From Aquimonas sp046318115 (GTDB lineage: Bacteria > Pseudomonadota > Gammaproteobacteria > Xanthomonadales > Xanthomonadaceae): 26,829 bases of DNA. The DNA is taken from assembly GCA_046318115.1 (NCBI GenBank), contig JBKCVA010000075.1:1-26829 (forward strand), written 5' to 3'. Under the pieces are notes generated by a model that saw only the letters and a program-made list of their open reading frames with translations, was not told where the DNA came from and did no database searches. Position 1 is the stretch's first letter, and each line of letters starts with the position of its first letter. The position numbers and the translations under genes were made by a program. Shown one piece after another: positions 1 to 5,985 of the stretch.

Positions 1-117
1 CATTCCTCACCCGTCCGCCACTCGCCGCCAGGGTTGCCCCCGCGCTGCCGTTCGACTTGCATGTGTTAGGCATGCCGCCAGCGTTCAATCTGAGCCAGGA
101 TCAAACTCTTCAGTTAA
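1..117 (-). rRNA. 16S ribosomal RNA, 5' end only (partial)
   Basis: Read on the minus strand, 84-110 contains the universal 16S 5' motif (AGAGTTTGATCCTGGCTCAG), followed by the conserved block ending in ACACATGCAAGTCGAACG and by GGCGAGTGGCGGACGGGTGA. The gene runs off the left edge, so only about the first 117 bases are present. The mature 5' end is placed near 117 by alignment to the E. coli 5' end and could be off by a few bases. The short V1 loop (GGGGGCAACCC) and the flanking bases fit Lysobacterales, but this fragment is too short for genus assignment. Confidence 0.97.
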
Positions 118-250
118 ATCTTGCAGACCCGAAGGCCTAAAATTTTGAGCTGAAGTGCCTGTCCCAAGCGTTCATTGCTGACTCTTGGTTGACACTCACG
201 TTTGGACTTCAAGTCCTCTCGCGGGCGTCCGCACAAATTTCCTGCGCACA

Positions 251-262
251 CTTTCAAAGAAC
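251..262 (-). promoter_or_regulatory. rrn antitermination boxA
   Basis: The minus strand reads GTTCTTTGAAAG in the 16S leader, close to the boxA consensus bound by the NusB/NusE antitermination complex. It sits between promoter P2 and the 16S 5' end, as expected. I could not define a convincing boxB hairpin. Confidence 0.7.
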
Positions 263-316
263 TTTCCCTTTTCGACCCTTCCGGACCGCCGAGCGTTTCG
301 CCCTAGGGAGCCGCAC

Positions 317-344
317 ATCTTACAGCAGATTTCGTTTCCGTCAA
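317..344 (-). promoter_or_regulatory. rRNA operon promoter P2
   Basis: On the minus strand, TTGACG (339-344) and TAAGAT (317-322) are separated by 16 bases and followed by a GC-rich discriminator (GTGCGGC). A 16-base spacer and GC-rich discriminator are typical of stringently controlled rRNA promoters. Transcription would start near 310, giving a leader of roughly 190 bases before 16S. Seen in sequence; activity is inferred. Confidence 0.75.
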
Positions 345-416
345 CACCTCAACCGAAACTTTTTCTGCCGACCTCCGGAGCCGCCTCAGCAGCCGCCCCG
401 TCAGTGCTAGCCGCCC

Positions 417-444
417 ACTATACCGCGTTTTCTGAAGTTGTAAA
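417..444 (-). promoter_or_regulatory. rRNA operon promoter P1
   Basis: On the minus strand, TTTACA (439-444) and TATAGT (417-422) are separated by 16 bases and followed by GGGC. The boxes lie exactly 100 bases upstream of the P2 boxes, giving the tandem P1-P2 layout known for many gammaproteobacterial rrn operons. No A/T-rich UP element is obvious upstream of the -35. Confidence 0.7.
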
Positions 445-521
445 GAGGGGTGAGAGGCAAGCCTTGCACCGAAGTTCTTGGTTAAGGTTCCACCGACCCC
501 CACCTGACTTCCGGAGCTTCC

Positions 522-968
522 ATGCGCGTCCTGTTTGCACTCAGCCTTGCCCTCCTCGTCTCCGCTTGCCAGGCGCGACCAGACACCTGGGTGGAACTCA
601 AGGGCCAGCGCTTCTATGTGGAAGTGGTGCAGACCGAGGCCGCCAGGCAGCAAGGCTTGATGCATCGCACGGAGCTGCCCACGGACCAAGGGATGCTGTT
701 CGTCTTCGACCGGATGCAACCTATGGCCTTCTGGATGAAGAACACTCTCATCCCGCTGGATATTCTCTACTTCGACGACCAACGTCGGCTCGTGTCGGTG
801 GCCCGCAACGTACCTCCCTGCAAAAGCGCGATGTGCCCCAGCTATCCGAGCGCAGGCCCCGGCCTGTACACGCTGGAGCTAAACGCTGGCAGTGCTGATT
901 TGCTCGACGTGCGGCGAGGGGATGAGTTGCTGTTCGGCCCTGGCATCCCGGAGCGTAGCCAGCATTGA
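522..968 (+). CDS. DUF192 family lipoprotein
   Basis: A 148-residue protein with an N-terminal hydrophobic segment ending in a lipobox (LVSAC, Cys16), so probably a lipoprotein anchored after signal peptidase II cleavage. The rest is a DUF192 (COG1430) domain, with the characteristic run RQQGLMHR, GMLFVFD, MAFWMKNT and PLDILYFD at about residues 43-82. The C-terminal part carries the Gly-Asp-Leu-type end of the fold (RRGDELLFG). No enzymatic activity is established for the family. The start is supported by GGAG six bases upstream. It is divergent from the rRNA operon and converges on the rubredoxin gene. Two extra cysteines (CKSAMC, about residues 100-105) could form a disulfide in the periplasm, which is an inference. 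Confidence 0.88.
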   Translation: MRVLFALSLALLVSACQARPDTWVELKGQRFYVEVVQTEAARQQGLMHRTELPTDQGMLFVFDRMQPMAFWMKNTLIPLDILYFDDQRRLVSVARNVPPCKSAMCPSYPSAGPGLYTLELNAGSADLLDVRRGDELLFGPGIPERSQH

Positions 969-1009
969 GCGTCTTAGCCTGCGCACAGATGGGGCCGCGC
1001 GCGCTGCGC

Positions 1010-1207
1010 TCAGGCCTTGATCTCAACCATCTCGAAGTCCGACTTGGTCACGCCACAGTCAGGGCATAGCCAAGTTTCCGGAACATCCTCCCAAGCTGTG
1101 CCGGGTTCGATGCCCTCCTCCGGAAGGCCCTTGGCTTCGCTGTAGATGAAGCCGCAGACGACGCACATCCAGTGCCGATTTCCTGGCGCAGCGGCCGCTG
1201 TGCTCAT
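1010..1207 (-). CDS. rubredoxin
   Basis: A 65-residue iron-binding electron carrier. Two CxxC pairs (Cys15-Cys18 in CVVCG and Cys48-Cys51 in CPDCG) form the Fe(Cys)4 site. The aromatic and acidic residues around them (FIYSEAKG, PGTAWEDVPETWLCPDC) are classic rubredoxin. The frame is open upstream to 1357, but ATG at 1207 is the right start: AGGAG (1213-1217) lies five bases upstream and the length matches the family. The gene is divergent from thiE, with 76 bases between the starts. That gap contains a small dyad, GACA-AAAG-TGTC, at 1223-1234. The electron-transfer partner, often a reductase with an oxygenase or alkane hydroxylase, is not in this window. Confidence 0.95.
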   Translation of the reverse strand: MSTAAAAPGNRHWMCVVCGFIYSEAKGLPEEGIEPGTAWEDVPETWLCPDCGVTKSDFEMVEIKA

Positions 1208-1283
1208 GTGATCTCCTCTCAAGACAAAAGTGTCGACTGGTATTCTTCCACGTCCGCTGCTTGCAGCCCAAACAGGCCCGCCC

Positions 1284-1943
1284 ATGTCTACGCCCCTTCG
1301 CGGCGTGTACCTGATCACTCCGGACCTGAGCGACACGGGACTGCTGCTTGAGCGCACCCGCCTCGCGCTTGAAGCAGGGCTCGCACTGCTTCAATACCGG
1401 AACAAAACAGCAACCGCGCACGTGCGTGCGAGGCAGGCGTCCGCACTCGCCTTGCTGTGCCGCGAGTTCGAGACGCCAATGATCGTCAATGATGATCTGG
1501 AGCTTGCTGTTGCCGTGGGGGCTGCGGGCGTGCATCTCGGTGGCGAGGATGCTTCCCTGCGGCTCGGTCGAGAGCGCCTTGGCCCCGCAGCCCTCGTGGG
1601 CGCTTCCTGCTACGCCAGTCTGGGTCGCGCTGAGCAGGCCAAGGCCCAAGGCGCGAGCTACGTCGCATTCGGTGCCTTTGCAGCATCGCCAACCAAGCCC
1701 TTGGCCAAGCGTGCCGATCCGACGCTGCTAAACCTTGCGCGCCCACTGGACCTGCCCATAGTCGCAATCGGCGGCGTCACGACCGCACTGGCCCCAAAGC
1801 TCGTCGCCGCGGGCGCGGATCTTCTCGCTGTCATTTCCTGCGTTTACGACGCGGCCGACCCTGGCGCTGTCGTTCGCGAGCTTCGCCTAGCCTTCCCAGA
1901 GTTCCAAGGAGACCTTGATGCAGACCAACCACGCGCTGTTTGA
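1284..1943 (+). CDS. thiE: thiamine-phosphate synthase ThiE
   Basis: A 219-residue TIM-barrel enzyme that joins 4-amino-5-hydroxymethyl-2-methylpyrimidine diphosphate and the thiazole phosphate to make thiamine phosphate in the cytoplasm. Family signatures in order are RGVYLITPD at the N-terminus, LLQYRNK, MIVNDDLELAVAVGAAGVHLG, VGASCYASL, YVAFGAFAASPTKP and LPIVAIGGVT, with the diphosphate-binding and phosphate-binding loops intact. ATG at 1284 places the family's usual N-terminus. An in-frame ATG at 1230 would add 18 residues without homology character. The 3' end overlaps hemL by 26 bases, so the two are probably cotranscribed and translationally coupled. No TPP riboswitch is visible in the short upstream gap. 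Confidence 0.95.
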   Translation: MSTPLRGVYLITPDLSDTGLLLERTRLALEAGLALLQYRNKTATAHVRARQASALALLCREFETPMIVNDDLELAVAVGAAGVHLGGEDASLRLGRERLGPAALVGASCYASLGRAEQAKAQGASYVAFGAFAASPTKPLAKRADPTLLNLARPLDLPIVAIGGVTTALAPKLVAAGADLLAVISCVYDAADPGAVVRELRLAFPEFQGDLDADQPRAV

Positions 1944-3210
1944 GCGCGCCCAGCAACTGATGCCCGGTGGCGTGAATTCACCGGTGCGCGCTTTCCGTTC
2001 GGTGGGCGGCGAGCCCTTCTTCGCCACGCGTGCCGATGGCCCCTATCTGTGGGATGTCGAGGGGCAGCGCTACATCGACTACATCGGCAGCTGGGGCCCG
2101 ATGATCGCCGGCCACGCACACCCCAAGGTGCTCGAAGCGGTAACGCGCACGGCAGCAAGCGGGCTCAGCTTCGGCGTGCCCAACCCCCTGGAAGTCACCA
2201 TGGCCGAGACCGTTGCCAGGCTGGTGCCCTCGATGGAGATGAGCCGCATGGTGAATTCGGGCACCGAGGCCACGATGTCGGCGATCCGGCTGGCGCGTGG
2301 CTACACCGGGCGCTCGAGGGTGGTGAAGTTCGAGGGCTGCTACCACGGCCATGGCGACGCCTTCCTGGTGAAGGCGGGCTCCGGGATGCTCACCTTCGGC
2401 GTGCCGACCTCGCCGGGCGTGCCGAGCGGGCTCGCTGACCTCACACTCACCCTCGCCTACAACGACCTCGACGCTGCGACGGCACTGTTCGAGCAGCGCG
2501 GCAGCGAGATCGCCTGCCTGATCATCGAACCCATCGCCGGCAACATGAACTGCATCCTGCCCAAGCCCGGCTACCTGCAGCATCTGCGAGAGCTGTGTAG
2601 TCGGCACGGTGCGCTGCTGATCTTCGATGAGGTGATGACCGGTTTCCGCGTGGCTCTGGGCGGCGCGCAGGCACTGTCTGGGGTCGCGCCGGATTTGAGC
2701 ACCCGTGGCAAGATCAGCGGCGGCGGCATGCCAGTGGGCGCCTACGGCGGGCGCCGGGAGATCATGTCGCAGGTGGCCCCCTCCGGTCCGATCTATCAGG
2801 CCGGCACGCTGTCCGGCAATCCTGTCGCGATGGCGGCCGGTCTCGCCACGCTGGAACTGATCCAGGCACCGGGCTTCTACGAAGACCTGATGCGCAAGAC
2901 TGACCTGCTTTGCGATGGCCTGGAGTCCGCAGCAAAGGAGGCCGGCGTAAAGGTCACCACCAATCGCGTACCGGGCATGTTCGGCCTGTTCTTCACCGAC
3001 CAGAAGGTGGAAAGCTTCGCCCAAGCCACCGCCTGCGATATCCCAGCGTTCAACCGCTTCTTCCACGGCCTGCTGAAGCGCGGCGTGTACTTCGCGCCAT
3101 CCGCCTATGAGGCCGGATTCCTTTCAGCAGCGCACAGCGAGGCCGATATCGAGGCCACGGTCGCTGCGGCGCGTGAGGCGTTCAGCGAAGCAAGCAACTT
3201 GACCCGCTAG
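1918..3210 (+). CDS. hemL: glutamate-1-semialdehyde 2,1-aminomutase
   Basis: A 430-residue PLP enzyme of the C5 tetrapyrrole pathway that converts glutamate-1-semialdehyde to 5-aminolevulinate. Seen: PGGVNSPVRAF near the N-terminus, GTEATMSAIRLARG, KFEGCYHGHGD, LIIEPIAGNMN, the PLP-aspartate motif LIFDEVMTGFRV, and the Schiff-base lysine Lys265 in GKISGGGMPVGAYGG. The C-terminus (GVYFAPSAYEAGFLS) is also typical. The start is ATG 1918 with AAGGAG at 1906-1911. A TTG three bases upstream is also in frame. The start lies inside thiE. The stop overlaps the stop of the minus-strand small gene by two bases. Length and active site are normal. Confidence 0.97.
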   Translation: MQTNHALFERAQQLMPGGVNSPVRAFRSVGGEPFFATRADGPYLWDVEGQRYIDYIGSWGPMIAGHAHPKVLEAVTRTAASGLSFGVPNPLEVTMAETVARLVPSMEMSRMVNSGTEATMSAIRLARGYTGRSRVVKFEGCYHGHGDAFLVKAGSGMLTFGVPTSPGVPSGLADLTLTLAYNDLDAATALFEQRGSEIACLIIEPIAGNMNCILPKPGYLQHLRELCSRHGALLIFDEVMTGFRVALGGAQALSGVAPDLSTRGKISGGGMPVGAYGGRREIMSQVAPSGPIYQAGTLSGNPVAMAAGLATLELIQAPGFYEDLMRKTDLLCDGLESAAKEAGVKVTTNRVPGMFGLFFTDQKVESFAQATACDIPAFNRFFHGLLKRGVYFAPSAYEAGFLSAAHSEADIEATVAAAREAFSEASNLTR

Positions 3211-3491
3211 CACTCTGAAATCAACACGGACTTCAGAGCTTCGATGGCTTCGTGCGTCGAGGGATGTCGTAAGGCCCAGGCATCTCCGAGAAACTGCTCA
3301 ATTGAGCGCGCGCCGAGAACGGCGCGCAGCTCGCCAGCAGAAGCGGCGGCTTGAAGCAGTTGATGCGCCAGTGCCAAGGCGCGCTCACTTGAGGAAGCCT
3401 CAGCCTCGCCCAGCTGAAGAATCCACACCTTCTGGACAGACGAGACCAGATTCCCCGCTGCCCTCTGCAATGCAGTGCGGTGTCTTGCCAT
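3207..3491 (-). CDS. small helical protein downstream of argD, possibly phasin-like
   Basis: A 94-residue frame that begins 8 bases after the argD stop on the same strand, so it is likely cotranscribed with argD. It ends in a two-base stop overlap with hemL. The sequence is Ala/Leu-rich and predicted to be almost entirely alpha-helical, with two amphipathic stretches (about residues 5-50 and 52-90) and no signal peptide. The pattern of a hydrophobic helix with a Trp, then alternating Glu/Ser/Gln, then RSIEQFLGDAW, recalls short phasin-type proteins. That resemblance is by eye only. No strong Shine-Dalgarno is seen, which would fit translational coupling. It may be a lineage-specific hypothetical protein. 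Confidence 0.55.
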   Translation of the reverse strand: MARHRTALQRAAGNLVSSVQKVWILQLGEAEASSSERALALAHQLLQAAASAGELRAVLGARSIEQFLGDAWALRHPSTHEAIEALKSVLISEC

Positions 3492-3499
3492 GGGTCTGG

Positions 3500-4726
3500 C
3501 TAGCCAAACACTGCCCGCAGAGCGCGTTCGAGACGCTGCAGGCCTTCCCCCATCTCATCCTCGCTGATGTTCAAGGCTGGCACGAAGCGCAGTACGCCCA
3601 CGCCTGCTGAAAGCACGAGCAGACCCTCGCCCGCCGCCGCGTCCAGCACTTCGGCGGCGCGTGATGCGTGTTGCTCGATCAGCACCCCGCCCTGCATCAG
3701 CCCGCGGCCACGCACACCGCTGAACACAGCGAACCGGCGGTTGATCTCGTGAAGGCCCGCAACCAGCTGGGCGCCTCGGGCCTCAACGTTCGCGAGCAAC
3801 TCCGGCGACTTGAGCTTGCGCAGCGCCGCACGCGCCACCGCTGCTGCCAATGGATTGCCGCCAAACGTCGTGCCATGGCTGCCGAAGCCGAGACTCTCGG
3901 CGGCGCGCTTGCCGACCAGCAAAGCGCCGATCGGGAATCCGCCGCCCAGGGCCTTGGCCAAACTGACGGTGTCAGGCTCAACCCCTTCGCCATGGCAAGC
4001 GAACAGGCGGCCCGTGCGGCCCATGCCGCACTGGATCTCGTCCAGCATCAGCAGCGCGCCGGTCTCGTCGCAGCGACGACGCAGATGCGCCAGAAAGCCC
4101 GGTGCCGCCGGCATCACCCCGCCCTCGCCCTGGATCGGCTCGACCAGCACCGCGCAGACATCGGCGTCGAAGGCGGCATCGAAAGCGGCGATGTCGTTGA
4201 AGTCGACATAGCGGAAGCCGCCCGGCAGGGGCTCGAAGCCTTCCTGGTACTTGGGCTGCGCGGTGGCGGTGATTGCCGCCAGCGTGCGGCCGTGGAAACT
4301 GCCGCGAAAGGTGAGTATCACCCGCTGCGCCGGGGGCCTGCCTTGGGCTGCCGCGTGCTTGCGGGCAAGCTTGATCGCCGCTTCGTTGGCCTCCGCACCC
4401 GAATTGCACAGGAACACGCGCTCGGCAAAAACTGAAGCCTCAGCCAGCTCTTCGGCCAGGCGCACAGGCGGCTCGCTGTAGAAGATGTTGCTGGTGTGCC
4501 AGAGCTTGGCGCTCTGCTCGATCAGCGCCGCCCGCAGGTCCGGATCGGCGTGGCCGAGCGCATTCACGGCGATACCGCCGGCCAGGTCGATGTAGTCGCG
4601 ACCGGCGCTGTCCCACACGCGCGAGCCTTCGCCACGCTCCAGGATCAGCTCGCGCGGGCGGTAGATCGGCAGGTAGCGACGGCGTGCGGTGGCAAGCAGT
4701 TCGTCGACGGGCGCGTGGCTGGGCAT
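3500..4726 (-). CDS. argD: acetylornithine aminotransferase (class III PLP)
   Basis: A 408-residue class III aminotransferase that transfers the delta amino group between N-acetylornithine and 2-oxoglutarate in arginine synthesis. Many ArgD enzymes also serve in diaminopimelate synthesis. Visible motifs are DLAGGIAVNALGH, HTSNIFYSEP, the PLP-phosphate loop NSGAEANEAAIKLARK, FHGRTLAAI, PIQGEGGV, LMLDEIQCGMGRTG, and Schiff-base Lys258 in SLAKALGGGFPIGA. The chosen start (4726) matches the family N-terminus. The frame is open to 4837, but that extension is Arg/Pro-rich and shared with no relative I recall. A weak -10 (GATACT, 4759-4764) lies 32 bases upstream. In related xanthomonads arginine synthesis passes through acetylcitrulline. 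The rest of the pathway is not in this window. Confidence 0.92.
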   Translation of the reverse strand: MPSHAPVDELLATARRRYLPIYRPRELILERGEGSRVWDSAGRDYIDLAGGIAVNALGHADPDLRAALIEQSAKLWHTSNIFYSEPPVRLAEELAEASVFAERVFLCNSGAEANEAAIKLARKHAAAQGRPPAQRVILTFRGSFHGRTLAAITATAQPKYQEGFEPLPGGFRYVDFNDIAAFDAAFDADVCAVLVEPIQGEGGVMPAAPGFLAHLRRRCDETGALLMLDEIQCGMGRTGRLFACHGEGVEPDTVSLAKALGGGFPIGALLVGKRAAESLGFGSHGTTFGGNPLAAAVARAALRKLKSPELLANVEARGAQLVAGLHEINRRFAVFSGVRGRGLMQGGVLIEQHASRAAEVLDAAAGEGLLVLSAGVGVLRFVPALNISEDEMGEGLQRLERALRAVFG

Positions 4727-4852
4727 CGAAGCGGGTCTCTTGGGTGGGCGGGCCGCGCAGTATCGCAAAGCCGGGCGGCGGCTGACCTTCGACCATTGCC
4801 GCGTGCTCTCCTCCCGCACACACTGCGCGCGCCCCAACCCTCAGGACCGGCC

Positions 4853-5977
4853 ATGCGCCTTGAAACCCGCGCCGTGCACATCGGCGCCGAGCCCGATCGC
4901 GAGACTGGCGCGCTGGCCGCGCCGCTGAACCTCTCCACCACCTTCCTGCACGCGCCGGACGGCACCCAGGACCACGGCTACCTGTACCAGCGCGACAACA
5001 ACCCCACTCAGGTGCGACTGGAGCAGGCCGCGGCGGCACTCGACGGCGCCTCGCGCGCCCTGCTGCTGTCGACCGGCATGGCGGCGGCAAGCTGTCTGCT
5101 GCAGGCCCTGCCGGCGGGCGGCAACGTGGTGTTCCAGCGCGACCTCTACCACGGGGTGCGCGAGCTGGCCGAGCACTGGCTGCCGCGCTGGGGCCTGAGC
5201 TCACGTTTCGTCGACGGCCGAGACTCCGCCTCCGTGCGCGCGGCCGTGGACGGCGAAACCCGCGCGCTGTGGATGGAAACGCCCTCGAACCCGCTGATGC
5301 AGGTGGTCGACATCGCCGCCTGTGCCGAGATCGCCAAGGCGAATGGCGCATTGCTGGTGGTCGACAGCACCTTCGCCACGCCGATCCTGCAGCAGCCGAT
5401 CGCGCTGGGGGCTGACGTTGTGCTGCATTCGGCCACCAAGTACATGGGCGGCCACTCCGACGTGATGGGTGGGCTGCTCTGCTTCGCCCGCGAGGATGCG
5501 CTGGCCGCGCGCTGCTATGAGGTGCGCAAGCTGCTCGGCGCCAGTGCCAGCCCCTTCAACGCCTGGCTGATCCTGCGCGGGCTGCGCTCGCTGCCGGCGC
5601 GTGTGGCCCTGCACTGCGAGAACGCCGAGAAAGTGGCGGCCGCGCTGGCCGAGCATCCTGCCGTGTCAGTCGTGCACTACCCGGGGCTGACTTCGCACGC
5701 AGGCCATGCGCTGGCGGCGAAACAGATGAAGCACGCCGGCGGCATGTTGAGTTTCGAGCTGGCCGCGGGCCGCGAAGCGGCGCTCAAGGTCGCCGGGAGC
5801 ACCCGCCTGTTTCACTGCGCCACCTCACTTGGCGGCTGCGAGTCGCTGATCGAGCACCGCGCTTCCGTCGAGGGCGCGCAACCGGTTTCGCCGCAGGGTC
5901 TGCTACGGGTCTCGGTGGGCCTCGAACACGCCGATGATCTGATCGAAGACCTGCAGCAGGCCCTGCACGGGCTGTAG
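4853..5977 (+). CDS. cystathionine gamma-synthase / Cys-Met metabolism PLP enzyme
   Basis: A 374-residue trans-sulfuration PLP enzyme of the Cys/Met metabolism family. Motifs: ETRAVHIG at the N-terminus, PLNLSTTF, YLYQRDNNPTQ, LLSTGMAAA, METPSNPLMQVVDI, VVDSTFATPILQQPI, and the PLP lysine Lys196 in SATKYMGGHSDV. The C-terminal segment (SLGGCESLIEHRAS) is also characteristic. MetB-type cystathionine gamma-synthase (O-succinylhomoserine plus cysteine) is the likeliest role. Cystathionine gamma-lyase or O-acylhomoserine sulfhydrylase cannot be excluded, because the subfamilies share these motifs. ATG 4853 has AGGA at 4843-4846; the long upstream open frame is antisense to argD. Divergent from argD and convergent with ppc, with only 8 bases between the stop codons. 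Confidence 0.9.
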   Translation: MRLETRAVHIGAEPDRETGALAAPLNLSTTFLHAPDGTQDHGYLYQRDNNPTQVRLEQAAAALDGASRALLLSTGMAAASCLLQALPAGGNVVFQRDLYHGVRELAEHWLPRWGLSSRFVDGRDSASVRAAVDGETRALWMETPSNPLMQVVDIAACAEIAKANGALLVVDSTFATPILQQPIALGADVVLHSATKYMGGHSDVMGGLLCFAREDALAARCYEVRKLLGASASPFNAWLILRGLRSLPARVALHCENAEKVAAALAEHPAVSVVHYPGLTSHAGHALAAKQMKHAGGMLSFELAAGREAALKVAGSTRLFHCATSLGGCESLIEHRASVEGAQPVSPQGLLRVSVGLEHADDLIEDLQQALHGL

Positions 5978-5985
5978 TCGCGCGA

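Larger units (their letters stand above)
118..521. other. 16S leader and divergent promoter region, no protein gene
   Basis: This 404-base stretch between the 16S 5' end and the DUF192 gene holds the two rrn promoters and boxA on the minus strand. Short open frames here overlap the rRNA leader and resemble no protein. The region just before 522 carries GGAG at 513-516, a ribosome binding site for the DUF192 gene. I could not identify a strong forward promoter. Confidence 0.8.

Noticed and set aside
185..898. 237-residue open frame before and within the DUF192 gene
   Set aside because: It begins in the rRNA leader and crosses the rrn promoters. The DUF192 frame has a lipobox, ribosome site and family motifs.
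1223..1234. TPP riboswitch upstream of thiE
   Set aside because: The 76-base gap is too short and lacks TPP-riboswitch core sequences; only a small GACA/TGTC dyad is visible.
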